Shown: positions 46,699-56,475 of the stretch, one piece after another | How the letters are laid out: every line of letters starts with the position of its first letter | Numbering within the stretch: the first letter of the stretch is position 1 | Assembly (NCBI GenBank): GCA_945870425.1 | Contig: CAMBSD010000002.1 | Location: 124,001-188,000, forward strand | DNA from: Chitinophaga pinensis | Lineage (GTDB): Bacteria; Bacteroidota; Bacteroidia; UKL13-3 | Reading direction: 5' to 3' | DNA: 64,000 nt | Translations under genes and position numbers: made by a program | The notes under the pieces: model-generated | What the model was told of the DNA's origin: nothing | The model's input: the letters and a program-made list of their open reading frames with translations, nothing else | Database searches by the model: none

Positions 46699-46817
46699 TT
46701 AATATTCTTCGATATTGTTATTCTATTTTACTTTCGAGAACAACAACTCCAAAAGTATAAATTTTTCATCAAAAAACATATAAATATTATAAAAAAATAA
46801 CACAGCATTGAATTTGC

Positions 46818-46858
46818 AAAAAAAATAAAAAAAGGGCATGATTTTACTCATGTCCTTT
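46818..46858 (-). terminator. Terminator of cspA
   Basis: On the minus strand AAAGGACATGA (46848-46858) pairs with TCATGCCCTTT (46831-46841) with one mismatch, followed by a T-rich run. It stands 17 bases after the cspA stop. Confidence 0.82.
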
Positions 46859-46875
46859 CAATTGAATTTAATGAT

Positions 46876-47070
46876 TTATTTAATCGTTTGTACGTTTATA
46901 GCATTAATTCCTTTTTGACCTCTTTCAGTTTCAAACTGTACTTTGTCGTTTTCTCTGATACGATCAATTAAACCTGATGAATGTACGAAAATGTCTTCAC
47001 GACCTTCATTAGGAGTGATAAATCCAAAGCCTTTTGTTTCGTTAAAAAACTTTACTGTTCCTTCTTGCAT
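46876..47070 (-). CDS. Cold-shock protein, CspA family
   Basis: A 64-residue single cold-shock domain that binds single-stranded RNA. RNP1 is KGFGFI and RNP2 is DIFVHSS. It is a few residues shorter than E. coli CspA. The leader to the next gene is only 65 bases, too short for the long thermosensor leader of E. coli cspA. Confidence 0.95.
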   Translation of the reverse strand: MQEGTVKFFNETKGFGFITPNEGREDIFVHSSGLIDRIRENDKVQFETERGQKGINAINVQTIK

Positions 47071-47135
47071 TGTGTTATTTATTAATTTTGAGTTCGCAAG
47101 ATATGTAATTAATTGATAAACATTTTTTTTATTCT

Positions 47136-47849
47136 CTATAGGGTAATATATTCACCATTCATCCTCGGTAAAACGGGACAAATATTTTTTTGCAAACAGA
47201 ATTCAACATCATCAGTTTGAAAGTTTAATAACGTAAATCTCTTGGCATGGGATGATTTTCTTACCATTTCGAGTAATTTGTTTTGGTTATTCTCGTATAG
47301 ATTCTCAGCGCTAATTGCTGCATCACAATCTATTTCAAACCCATGTTTTATAGCTGACACAACTGCACCAGCAAAAAGAGCATCTTCAATGTTGAACTTA
47401 TCCTTCCATCCAGCACATAGTAAAATGATTGATTTATCTTGCTCTAGTAGCCAATTGCAAAGTATTTCAATATTTAAAAATGACCCAATCACAATTTCAT
47501 CTGCCTCCATTTTTTGAGAAAGTTTGATTGCCTTGGTGCCATTGGTGGTTGTAAAGGCTATACTTTTACCAATCAATAAAGGATTTTGATACTCGAAAGG
47601 TGAATTTCCCATGTCAAATCCTTCAACCTTCGTAGCGTTTCTTTCAGCAGAAATGATAAAATCAAAATCCTTGAAAATTTTACACTCTTCAGGTGAGCTT
47701 AACGGCAATATTCGCTTCACCCCTGTTTGAAAGGCTACACACATGGTACTTGTTGCCCTTAAAATATCAATAATTATAACTATTTTACCTTTCACATCAT
47801 ACAATGGCAATAAAGCCGGTGTATAAACAACTTCTATCGATTTCATCAA
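47136..47849 (-). CDS. comB: 2-phosphosulfolactate phosphatase (ComB family)
   Basis: A 237-residue protein matching ComB: IIIDILRATSTMCVAFQTG, SAERNATKVEGFDMGNSPFE, TTTNGTKAI and the C-terminal FCLQ...CPVLPRMNGEYI. The family removes phosphate from 2-phospho-3-sulfolactate, a step in archaeal coenzyme M synthesis. Bacteroidota make no coenzyme M; a part in sulfolactate or sulfonolipid metabolism is a possible reason for the gene, but this is inference. It is the last gene of the deoC-SPOR-FAH-comB operon, 6 bases after the FAH gene. Confidence 0.85.
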   Translation of the reverse strand: MMKSIEVVYTPALLPLYDVKGKIVIIIDILRATSTMCVAFQTGVKRILPLSSPEECKIFKDFDFIISAERNATKVEGFDMGNSPFEYQNPLLIGKSIAFTTTNGTKAIKLSQKMEADEIVIGSFLNIEILCNWLLEQDKSIILLCAGWKDKFNIEDALFAGAVVSAIKHGFEIDCDAAISAENLYENNQNKLLEMVRKSSHAKRFTLLNFQTDDVEFCLQKNICPVLPRMNGEYITL

Positions 47850-47855
47850 TTCCTT

Positions 47856-48866
47856 CTAATTATGCATTTTTTTCAATGCCAAAATTGAAAAATCGATGTT
47901 TTCTTTTTTTATGGTATTGCTTAGATGTCCTAAACCAGTTATTTCCATTTCAACCAAATCTCCATTTTGAAGCCATTGCGGTGTATAGTTTGGATCATTT
48001 AACAATCCGGTACCATTTAACTCTAAAAAGCATCCTGTACCCACTGTGCCACTTCCAATAACGTCACCAGGCAATATATCTGCACCATAAGCACATCTTT
48101 CTACTATTTCTGCAAAGGTCCAGTCCATATCACCCATATTTCCTTCACTCACCAGCTTACCGTTTACCCAACATTTCATGCTAAGATTATATGCATTTCC
48201 AATGTGTCCCTTTTTGGGTTCTATTTTGTATGGCTCAAGTTCGTCAGGTGTTACAAAATAAGGTCCTATTACAGTAGAGAAATCTTTGCCTTTAGCAGGT
48301 CCAAGGTTTAGGAGCATTTCCTCCATTTGAAGGGTTCTTGCGCTCATATCATTCATAATCATATAACCTGCAATATATTTATCTGCATCTGCAGCTTTTA
48401 CATTTCTTCCTTTTTTGCCAATAACGATAGCCGCTTCCAATTCGAAATCCAACTTTTGAAAATGGTCAGGCATGCACATAATATCGCCAGGACCTTGAAT
48501 AGCATTGTGGTTTGTGAAATAAACAATTGGATATTGATCAAACTCTGCAATCATTTCTACTTTTCTGTTCCTTCTGGCGGCTGCGACATGTTGTCTAAAA
48601 GCATAGCCATCTCGGCAAGAAGTTGGTTGAGGAACTGGGGCTTCAAGCACCACATCTTTTTCTAGTACAAATGGTTTATTTACCCTACCCAATTTAATCT
48701 GTTCATCCCATTTCTTTGCCTTTTCCATCATGCTTTCACCAGCAAATAAAAATTTGCGCATTTTATCAGGAAACGAAGCATCTAATTCCTTAAGAGAAAA
48801 AATTTTGCCATCATGTAAAATGCCTAATTGGCTTGATTTGTTGTGTATATAACTTACTAATTTCAT
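47856..48866 (-). CDS. Fumarylacetoacetate hydrolase family protein
   Basis: A 336-residue member of the FAH family, which cleaves or hydrates C-C bonds of 2-oxo acids. The core carries KLDFELEAAIVIGKKGRNV (metal-ligand Glu residues) and GYMIMNDMSAR. It is longer at the N terminus than the small FAHD1-like enzymes. The substrate cannot be told. The ATG at 48866 leaves 13 bases to the SPOR gene; the longer frame would overlap that gene. Confidence 0.85.
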   Translation of the reverse strand: MKLVSYIHNKSSQLGILHDGKIFSLKELDASFPDKMRKFLFAGESMMEKAKKWDEQIKLGRVNKPFVLEKDVVLEAPVPQPTSCRDGYAFRQHVAAARRNRKVEMIAEFDQYPIVYFTNHNAIQGPGDIMCMPDHFQKLDFELEAAIVIGKKGRNVKAADADKYIAGYMIMNDMSARTLQMEEMLLNLGPAKGKDFSTVIGPYFVTPDELEPYKIEPKKGHIGNAYNLSMKCWVNGKLVSEGNMGDMDWTFAEIVERCAYGADILPGDVIGSGTVGTGCFLELNGTGLLNDPNYTPQWLQNGDLVEMEITGLGHLSNTIKKENIDFSILALKKMHN

Positions 48867-48879
48867 CTTGGAAAAGTTT

Positions 48880-49275
48880 TTAGTTGATTTTAGGTAGATT
48901 GATTTTATCGGGAATAATGATGACCTGTCCGAAGTCATCTTGTAATTTATAAAAAATATTTTGTGCTTCTATCTTTGTTCGATAATCTCCAACGCGCAAT
49001 TTAAAGTATGGCTGCTGATAAATTAAATAGGCAGGTGTTTCTGGATAAAGCTTTAAAAATTTCGTTTTTAAAGCATTTGCATTATTTCTTTCTGAGCCAG
49101 AAAACAACTGAATTCTATAACCATCAATTATGTTTGCAATTTTATTTTTATCAATATTTTTCTGGATAGCAGTATCTAAGTAAGCATCATTGTTTACTGT
49201 CAACTTAGGTTTTTGAGCATAGGAGATAAAAGTAAGAAAAATCAAAATCGATAGTAAGAAAAGAAACTTGTTCAT
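48880..49275 (-). CDS. SPOR-domain exported protein
   Basis: A 131-residue protein with a signal peptide (MNKFLFLLSILIFLTFISYAQ) and a SPOR domain (GYRIQLFSGSERNNANALKT, then YFKLRVGDYRTKIEAQNI). SPOR domains bind glycan strands without stem peptides at division sites. It is a small stand-alone SPOR protein of a type frequent in Bacteroidota. It sits in an operon with metabolic genes. Confidence 0.88.
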   Translation of the reverse strand: MNKFLFLLSILIFLTFISYAQKPKLTVNNDAYLDTAIQKNIDKNKIANIIDGYRIQLFSGSERNNANALKTKFLKLYPETPAYLIYQQPYFKLRVGDYRTKIEAQNIFYKLQDDFGQVIIIPDKINLPKIN

Positions 49276-49286
49276 TGCTAATTTTT

Positions 49287-49940
49287 TTAGATCTTTTCTG
49301 TTAACATTTTCACACTTGCCGATGCTCCTATTCTATCAGCTCCAGCTGCTATTAATTTTTCTGCAAATGCAGCATCTCTGATACCTCCTGCAGCCTTAAT
49401 TTTAACTTTGGGAGGAAGCGTTTTTCTCATTAATTCAACAGCTTCTATAGTTGCACCGCTGCTTGCAAATCCTGTTGACGTTTTTACAAAATCTGCTTCA
49501 CAATTTGCACAAATTTTGCACGCTTGGATGATTTCTTCTTCGCTTAAATAGGCTGTTTCAATTATAACTTTCACCTGCTTGTTTTGCAAATGGCAGGCTG
49601 TAGTTACAGATTGAATATCATTTTGAACTGATACAATATCACCACTTTTAAAGGCAGCGATATTCATTACCATATCCACTTCGTGGGCTCCTGAAGTAAT
49701 TGCCTTCTTAGTTTCTTCAACTTTGGATGAAACTGAATTATACCCTAAAGGAAAACCTATAACGGTTATAATTTTAACATCTGCCTTTTTAATGGCTTTC
49801 TTAGCCAATTGTACAAAAAATGGGGGTACACAAACGCCATAGAACTTGTGTTCTATAGCCTCATTGCATAAATCGATTATTTCACCTTCAGTACAATTTG
49901 GTTTGAGCATGGTATGCTCAAGGTATTTATTTAATTCCAT
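49287..49940 (-). CDS. deoC: Deoxyribose-phosphate aldolase
   Basis: A 217-residue class I aldolase that splits 2-deoxyribose 5-phosphate into glyceraldehyde 3-phosphate and acetaldehyde. The Schiff-base Lys is in VKTSTGFASSGAT near 151; the helper Lys is in KIKAAGGIRD near 180. It is the first gene of the deoC-SPOR-FAH-comB operon, 79 bases after secA. Confidence 0.95.
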   Translation of the reverse strand: MELNKYLEHTMLKPNCTEGEIIDLCNEAIEHKFYGVCVPPFFVQLAKKAIKKADVKIITVIGFPLGYNSVSSKVEETKKAITSGAHEVDMVMNIAAFKSGDIVSVQNDIQSVTTACHLQNKQVKVIIETAYLSEEEIIQACKICANCEADFVKTSTGFASSGATIEAVELMRKTLPPKVKIKAAGGIRDAAFAEKLIAAGADRIGASASVKMLTEKI

Positions 49941-49987
49941 TTTTAGTTTTTAAACAATGGTTGTTAATTGAAAAAGTAATCAACAAT

Positions 49988-50013
49988 TTCATTTTCAAAT
50001 TCACAAATTCTCA
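49988..50013. repeat. TTTTCAAATT-type repeat behind secA
   Basis: CATTTTCAAATTCACAAATTCTCA resembles the run in the rpoB-rpoC gap (14180-14213, TTGAAAATTTGAAAA). Low complexity makes common origin uncertain. Confidence 0.35.
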
Positions 50014-50019
50014 AAATAA

Positions 50020-53000
50020 TTATGCTTCTTCTTTTCCATGACACGACTTGTATTTTTTGCCGCTTCCACACGGACAAACGTCATTTCTACCAATTTTCGG
50101 ACCGCTGAAAATTTGATGTTGCTTTGGTTGTTCGCTTACACCCTCCGCAGCTTGTCTTGTCATTTGTTGGGATTGAGCTAAATCGTCCGTACGACTTGTT
50201 TTAAGTTTACTTGTATCTTGCTTTCTTTCTTCAACTTGTCTAACTTCAGTGGCATTTTCAACAGGAATATAAGCTCTAAATAAAAGACTTAATACTTCTT
50301 TATTCAACCTTGAAAGCATTGATTTAAACAAGTTGAAGGATTCCAATTTATAAATCAATAAAGGATCTTTTTGCTCAAACACTGCATTCTGCGAAGATTG
50401 CTTCAATTCATCCATTTCTCTTAAATGCTCTTTCCACTCATCATCAATTAGCATTAGAGTTGCAAATTTCTCTAAGGTCTTACTTATTTCTTTGCCCTTA
50501 TTTTCATAAGCTCTTTTTAGGTTAACAGGCAATTGCATGCTACGAAGTCCATCTGTAATAGGCACTCCAATAATTTCATATTGCTGACCTCTGTTATTGT
50601 ATACATCCTCAATTACAGGCCATGCTTGCGCTCCAACCGACTCTATTTTACACTTATAATGATCGAACAGTTCATCAAATAATTTATCTGCTACTGTATC
50701 ATGTTTACCATTCAACAATTCATTTTCAGTAATGGCTGTTTCGTGTGAAAACAACCTGATTAATTCTAATGTAAATTCAGAATAGCTTCTTAATTCTTGG
50801 TAAGTTGATATCAGTTCATCGCAGATATCAGACATCATATTTTGAATATCCAATTCCAATTTATCGCCATAAAGGGCATTGCGTCTTTTCGAGTAAATAA
50901 CCTCTCTCTGAGAATTCATTACATCATCATACTCCAACAATCTTTTACGAATACCAAAGTTATTTTGCTCAACCTTGCGTTGGGCGCTTTCAATATTTTT
51001 AGTAATTAATGAGTGTTCAATATTTTCACCTTCTTTCATCCCCAACTTATCCATCACACTAGCTATACGCTCACTACCAAACAACCTCATCAAGTCATCT
51101 TCAAGAGACACATAAAAACGACTGCTCCCCGGATCACCCTGTCTACCAGCACGTCCACGCAACTGTCTATCTACGCGTCTTGACTCATGTCTTTCTGTAC
51201 CAATAATGGCCAAACCTCCAGAGTCTTTAACTCCTTCGCCAAGCTTAATATCCGTTCCTCGACCAGCCATATTGGTAGCAATGGTTACTGTACTTTTTTG
51301 ACCAGCTTCTGCAACAATATCAGCCTCTCTTTGATTTTGCTTTGCATTCAATACATTATGCTTTATTTTTCGCTGAGACAACATTCTGCTTAATAATTCT
51401 GAAACCTCAACAGAAGTTGTACCTACTAAAACAGGACGACCTGCTTCCGCCAATGCACTTACTTCATCAATTACTGCATTATATTTTTCTCTCCTGGTTT
51501 TATAAATGACATCATTTTCATCCTTACGAGATATCTTTTGATTGGTCGGAATCTCAATAACATCCAATTTGTAAATTTCCCATAATTCGCCAGCTTCGGT
51601 AATTGCGGTACCTGTCATACCTGCGAGTTTATGGTACATCCTGAAAAAATTCTGTAAAGTTATAGTAGCATATGTTTGAGTGGCTGCCTCTACTTTTACA
51701 TTTTCTTTAGCTTCAATTGCTTGATGTAAACCATCTGAATAGCGTCTTCCATCTAGCACACGACCTGTTTGTTCATCTACAATTTTAATCTTACCTTCTT
51801 GTATGATATATTCAACATCTCTGTCAAACATACAATAGGCTTTTAGTAATTGATTGATGGTATGAATCCTCTCAGATTTAATAGTAAAATCAATCATCAA
51901 TTGTTCTTTTGATTTGATTTTATCTTCATCTGAAATTTCAGCGCTTTCTATCTGTGCAATGGCACTTCCAACATCAGGAATAATAAAGAAATGTGGATCT
52001 TCACCCGAACTAGTAATAAGTTCAACTCCTTTTTCTGATAAGTCTACCGAGTTTTGCTTTTCGTCAATTACAAAATACAAATCAGCATCTATTTTATGCA
52101 TTTCTTTTTGTTGATCTTGCAAATAATACGATTCTGTTTTTAAGAGTATTTGTCTAACACCTTGCTCACCTAAAAATTTAATTACAGCACTATTCTTAGG
52201 CAAACCTCTATGGGCCTGTAACAATTTAAAACCACCATTTTTTTCATCACCCGCAGCTAATAATCTTTTAGCATCTGCTAAGGCAGTATTAACAAATGCT
52301 TTTTGAGCATTTACCAATCTTTCTATTCTTGGTTTTAAAGCATAAAACTGTTGCTCATCTCCTTTTGGAATAGGCCCTGAAATAATCAATGGGGTTCTGG
52401 CATCATCCACTAAAACTGAATCCACCTCATCCACCATAGCATAGTGATGCTTGCGTTGCACCAATTCTTCCAAATTGCTACTCATGTTGTCACGCAAATA
52501 ATCAAAACCAAATTCGTTATTTGTTCCATAAGTAATATCGGCCAAATAGGCATTTCTTCTTTCAGCAGAGTTTGGCTGATGGTAATCAATACAATCAACC
52601 CTTAATCCATGAAATTCAAACAGAGGTCCATTCCATTCACAATCCCTTCTAGCCAAATAGTCATTCACGGTTACGATATGAACCCCTTGTCCAGCAATGG
52701 CATTCAAATAGGCAGGTAAGGTTGAAACCAATGTTTTGCCTTCACCTGTTGCCATTTCCGATATTTTACCACTATGCAACACCATACCACCAATTAGCTG
52801 CACATTGTAGTGCACCATATTCCAATTAACAGTGGTACCTGCGGCCTCCCAACTATTTGCCCAAATGGCTTTCTCACCTTGAATGGTAACTGGCTTCACA
52901 GGTTTCGTAAGAGTTGCCATTTTCCTATCAAAATCAGTGGCTGTAACTTCAATGGTTTTGTTTTCCGAAAATCTTCTTGCAGTTTCCTTAACTACAGCAA

Positions 53001-53343
53001 ATGCTTGAGGTAGCAATTCGTCTAAAACTTCCTCTAGCTTAGCATCTCTGTCTTTTTTAAGAACATCAATCTGTTTAAACAAAGTCTCTTTATCCGATAG
53101 TTTGGTTTCTTCGCTTTCAGTTTGAGATTTAACTTCAGCAATCTCTTCATCTATGCTAGCAAGTCTCTCGGCAATGATGGCTTTAAATTCAATTGTTTTA
53201 GCTCTAAGTTCATCATTACTTAAACTGCTTAGTTTTCTGTATTCTGCATTTATCGCCTCAACTCTGGGGTATAAGGGCTTCAAGTCTCTTTCAGACTTAC
53301 TACCAAAAATCTTTGTTAATCCTTTAAATAAACTATCTAACAT
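50020..53343 (-). CDS. secA: Protein translocase ATPase SecA
   Basis: An 1107-residue motor of the Sec pathway. Landmarks: Walker [18 protein letters not shown] near 198, [28 protein letters not shown], and the C-terminal zinc/SecB-binding SEC-C motif [14 protein letters not shown]. It is about 200 residues longer than E. coli SecA through insertions, one between about residues 330 and 440, as is usual in Bacteroidota. Confidence 0.98.
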   Translation of the reverse strand: MLDSLFKGLTKIFGSKSERDLKPLYPRVEAINAEYRKLSSLSNDELRAKTIEFKAIIAERLASIDEEIAEVKSQTESEETKLSDKETLFKQIDVLKKDRDAKLEEVLDELLPQAFAVVKETARRFSENKTIEVTATDFDRKMATLTKPVKPVTIQGEKAIWANSWEAAGTTVNWNMVHYNVQLIGGMVLHSGKISEMATGEGKTLVSTLPAYLNAIAGQGVHIVTVNDYLARRDCEWNGPLFEFHGLRVDCIDYHQPNSAERRNAYLADITYGTNNEFGFDYLRDNMSSNLEELVQRKHHYAMVDEVDSVLVDDARTPLIISGPIPKGDEQQFYALKPRIERLVNAQKAFVNTALADAKRLLAAGDEKNGGFKLLQAHRGLPKNSAVIKFLGEQGVRQILLKTESYYLQDQQKEMHKIDADLYFVIDEKQNSVDLSEKGVELITSSGEDPHFFIIPDVGSAIAQIESAEISDEDKIKSKEQLMIDFTIKSERIHTINQLLKAYCMFDRDVEYIIQEGKIKIVDEQTGRVLDGRRYSDGLHQAIEAKENVKVEAATQTYATITLQNFFRMYHKLAGMTGTAITEAGELWEIYKLDVIEIPTNQKISRKDENDVIYKTRREKYNAVIDEVSALAEAGRPVLVGTTSVEVSELLSRMLSQRKIKHNVLNAKQNQREADIVAEAGQKSTVTIATNMAGRGTDIKLGEGVKDSGGLAIIGTERHESRRVDRQLRGRAGRQGDPGSSRFYVSLEDDLMRLFGSERIASVMDKLGMKEGENIEHSLITKNIESAQRKVEQNNFGIRKRLLEYDDVMNSQREVIYSKRRNALYGDKLELDIQNMMSDICDELISTYQELRSYSEFTLELIRLFSHETAITENELLNGKHDTVADKLFDELFDHYKCKIESVGAQAWPVIEDVYNNRGQQYEIIGVPITDGLRSMQLPVNLKRAYENKGKEISKTLEKFATLMLIDDEWKEHLREMDELKQSSQNAVFEQKDPLLIYKLESFNLFKSMLSRLNKEVLSLLFRAYIPVENATEVRQVEERKQDTSKLKTSRTDDLAQSQQMTRQAAEGVSEQPKQHQIFSGPKIGRNDVCPCGSGKKYKSCHGKEEA

Positions 53344-53536
53344 AATTAATTATTTTGACTTGAAAATGTATTAAAATCAAGGGCGGTAAAAATAAGGTTT
53401 TTGCCCAATTTACCTAAGTATTTATTGAAGATTTAGCTCAATAAAACTTTCTCGTAGAGTCATAAATAAAGCCAAAAGCAATTTATAGACAGTTTGGCAG
53501 ATGGTGAATTATTTAGGGAAAAGCAAAAATAATTAA

Positions 53537-55018
53537 CTAATAAGCCTTAGCAAACAATACCCTTTGTTTTGAAGGGTTTCCCGTATAAACACATTTACCC
53601 TCTTCCAACGCACTATCCAATGGTATACAACGAATGGTAGCCTTGGTTTCTTCTTTAATTTTGGTCTCAGTTTCACTCGTTCCATCCCAATGAGCCAAAA
53701 TGAATCCTGGTTTATTTTCTAGTACATTTTTGAACTCGTCCCAAGTATTAACTGTTGTGATATTCTCAGCTCTAAAGTCCAAGGCCTTTTGATAGATATT
53801 TTGTTGTATTTGAGTCAATAAATGTTCAATTTTATGAACCAAATCAACCTCAGCCATCACTTGTTTTTCTTTGGTATCTCTTCTTGCCACTTCTACAGTT
53901 TGATTTTGAACATCTCTTGGACCAATGGCTATTCTAACAGGCACACCTTTCAATTCATATTCTGCAAATTTAAACCCTGGAGATTGTCCTTCTCTGTCAT
54001 CTAACTTCACTGAAATTCCTTTTGACTTAAGTGCATTGGCATACTCTCTTGCTTTTTCAAGCACAGCCATTTTCTCTTCTTCTTTTCTAAAAATAGGCAC
54101 AATTACGACTTGGATAGGCGCTAATTTTGGAGGCAAAACCAATCCCTCATCATCGCTATGGCTCATGATAAGGGCACCCATCAAACGAGTTGAAACGCCC
54201 CAACTTGTTGCCCACACGTAATCCTTTTTATTTTCTTTGCTCACAAATTTCACATCAAAAGCTTTGGCAAAATTTTGTCCCAAAAAGTGCGAAGTACCCA
54301 TTTGAAGCGCTTTTCCATCTTGCATCAATCCTTCTATACAAAAAGTTTCATCCGCACCTGCAAATCTTTCATTTTCGGTTTTAACACCTTTTATTACTGG
54401 CACAGCCATAAAATTTTCTGCAAAATCAGCGTATACCTCTAACATTTGTTTGGTTTCAGCAAGTGCTTCTTCTTTTGTGGCATGGGCTGTATGTCCCTCT
54501 TGCCACAGAAACTCTGCTGTTCGTAAAAATAATCTGGTTCTCATTTCCCATCTTACCACATTCGCCCATTGGTTAATCAAAATTGGCAAATCGCGATATG
54601 ATTGAATCCAATCTCTGTATGTGTTCCAAATTATAGCTTCACTTGTAGGCCTAACGATTAGTTCTTCTTCTAATTTAGCATCAGGATCAACCATTAATTT
54701 TCCTTTGTTATCAGGGTCGGTTTTCAAACGATAATGCGTAACAATAGCACATTCCTTGGCAAAACCTTCAGCATTTTTCTCTTCGGCTTCAAACAAACTT
54801 TTTGGCACAAACAAAGGGAAATAAGCATTTTGATGACCTGTTTCTTTAAACTGTCTATCAAGCTCTGCTTGCATTTTCTCCCAAATGGCATATCCATAGG
54901 GCTTAATAACCATGCAGCCCTTCACAGCAGAATGCTCTGCCAAATCAGCTTGTTTTACCAAATTATTATACCATTCAGAATAATTTTCGCTACGTTTTAC
55001 TTTTTTTACTTCGACCAT
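53537..55018 (-). CDS. proS: Proline--tRNA ligase (archaeal/eukaryotic type)
   Basis: A 493-residue class II synthetase. Motif 2 is in [28 protein letters not shown] (shown for position, residues about 145-172), motif 3 in [20 protein letters not shown]. An anticodon-binding domain and a C-terminal domain ending in Tyr follow. The insertion editing domain of E. coli ProRS is absent, as in the archaeal/eukaryotic type; mischarged Ala-tRNA-Pro would need a separate trans-editing protein, none of which is in the window. Confidence 0.95.
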   Translation of the reverse strand: MVEVKKVKRSENYSEWYNNLVKQADLAEHSAVKGCMVIKPYGYAIWEKMQAELDRQFKETGHQNAYFPLFVPKSLFEAEEKNAEGFAKECAIVTHYRLKTDPDNKGKLMVDPDAKLEEELIVRPTSEAIIWNTYRDWIQSYRDLPILINQWANVVRWEMRTRLFLRTAEFLWQEGHTAHATKEEALAETKQMLEVYADFAENFMAVPVIKGVKTENERFAGADETFCIEGLMQDGKALQMGTSHFLGQNFAKAFDVKFVSKENKKDYVWATSWGVSTRLMGALIMSHSDDEGLVLPPKLAPIQVVIVPIFRKEEEKMAVLEKAREYANALKSKGISVKLDDREGQSPGFKFAEYELKGVPVRIAIGPRDVQNQTVEVARRDTKEKQVMAEVDLVHKIEHLLTQIQQNIYQKALDFRAENITTVNTWDEFKNVLENKPGFILAHWDGTSETETKIKEETKATIRCIPLDSALEEGKCVYTGNPSKQRVLFAKAY

Positions 55019-55079
55019 ATCAGGCGCAAATTAATTGAATTCTTCATGAATTTAAAGCCTATTTGCTTTAAGGCTATTT

Positions 55080-55207
55080 AAGTATTCGAAAAATACAAAA
55101 ATGGAACGGTATTTGTATTTTGTTAAACAATTAAAAATCAGTATTATTTTTTTACACCAATTATACTGGAATATCGTTTATTTTTGAAAGTATAAAATTA
55201 TAGCACA
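55080..55207. promoter_or_regulatory. Upstream region of the lipoprotein gene with a -7 element
   Basis: TATTTTTG at 55180-55187 fits TAnnTTTG, 20 bases before the start codon. A TTTG at the usual -33 spacing is not seen. Confidence 0.35.
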
Positions 55208-56458
55208 ATGAATAACTTACGAATTCTAACAATTGTATTATTTATAAGCGTTTTAGCAGCTTGTGGTACTGTGCAAAATAAATACCAACTAGAAGATGAT
55301 GATGCTTATTTTTCAAGGAAGCAATCTGGAAAAAAAGCCATCATTACTCCTAATGTAGATATTAATAAAATCATGCAACAATACCCTTCAAAAGTTAACG
55401 AAGGAACCTTTGACAACAGACCAATTGATGTTAATCCTAATGCTGCTATGGCTTATGGAAAATACAGAGCAGATACAGACACCTTGTATGAGAAAAATCC
55501 GCAATTAGCCGCCAATTACAACCTATACAAAGCACCTGTTTTTGATGAGCGAGAAGAAGCAAGGCGTTTAAGAAGATTAAATAATTTATACAACAATAAT
55601 TATTCTAATTCTTCTTGGGGCTTTAGTAATTATAATCATTTTGGGTGGAATAATTATGGGTATAATAGATGGAATAATTACTCTCCAGGTTGGAATTTTG
55701 GCTTGGGGCTGGGCTTATTTAACAATTTTAATTATGGATTTGGATACAACTCTGGCTGGGGTAATACCAATTTCTACAACCCCTTCAATAATTTTGGATG
55801 GGGAGGCTCATATTACAATGATTGGGGCTATTGTCCATTTTATGGCTCATACAACCCATATTTTGGAGGATACAATCCATACTTTGGAAATTATTATCCA
55901 TTTTATAACCACATAACAATTGACAATAAGCCAAGTGGGCCTGCACCCATTAATCGCCCAAGGGTTATGAATGGTTCAGATATACCTCCTACAATTAATG
56001 GGGTTACAGGCGGTGTCAGCGCGAGACCCGGACAACTGATGGAACGTGGCTCTCAGCCAGCTACTGATGCAAATACTAATTTACCATCTCAATCATACAA
56101 CAATCGTGGAGCAACTTTAATAAGGGATGAGTCTGGCACCTATCAATATAGCCCACCATCTAACTACAACAGAGCAACCGGTGCAACAGAAACACCAAAT
56201 TACAGCAATTACTCTGGATATAGTAGAGACAATCAACCCAGTGCACCCTCATTTCGCAATGATAATAGTGTAACACCAAGCGAGCAAAGAAAAAATAACT
56301 TCCAAAATAATCAGCAACAAACCCCTAACTACAATAGACAAAACCAACAACCTGAAAATAATTTTTCTCGTCCAAATTACAGTGCTCCTTCATTTTCAGT
56401 TCCATCGGCACCAAGAAATGGTGGCGGAGGAGGCGGAGGTTCAAGACCTAGAATGTAA
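55208..56458 (+). CDS. Lipoprotein with Asn/Tyr/Gly/Trp-rich region
   Basis: A 416-residue protein with a lipoprotein signal (lipobox LAAC, Cys19). A charged segment (about 20-120) leads into a low-complexity region (about 120-235) made of N, Y, G, W, F and S, with units such as NPYFGGYNPYFGNYYPF. A Pro/Asn/Gln/Ser-rich tail ends in GGGGGGGSRPRM. The composition is that of prion-like or adhesive sequences. No enzyme domain is seen. It is 17 bases upstream of the FadL-like gene, so the two are likely co-expressed in the outer membrane. Confidence 0.85.
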   Translation: MNNLRILTIVLFISVLAACGTVQNKYQLEDDDAYFSRKQSGKKAIITPNVDINKIMQQYPSKVNEGTFDNRPIDVNPNAAMAYGKYRADTDTLYEKNPQLAANYNLYKAPVFDEREEARRLRRLNNLYNNNYSNSSWGFSNYNHFGWNNYGYNRWNNYSPGWNFGLGLGLFNNFNYGFGYNSGWGNTNFYNPFNNFGWGGSYYNDWGYCPFYGSYNPYFGGYNPYFGNYYPFYNHITIDNKPSGPAPINRPRVMNGSDIPPTINGVTGGVSARPGQLMERGSQPATDANTNLPSQSYNNRGATLIRDESGTYQYSPPSNYNRATGATETPNYSNYSGYSRDNQPSAPSFRNDNSVTPSEQRKNNFQNNQQQTPNYNRQNQQPENNFSRPNYSAPSFSVPSAPRNGGGGGGGSRPRM

Positions 56459-56475
56459 ATTCAATTAATAATTAT

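Noticed and set aside
48867-48938. Longer start for the FAH gene
   Set aside because: It would overlap the end of the SPOR gene; the internal ATG gives the normal family start MKLVSY.
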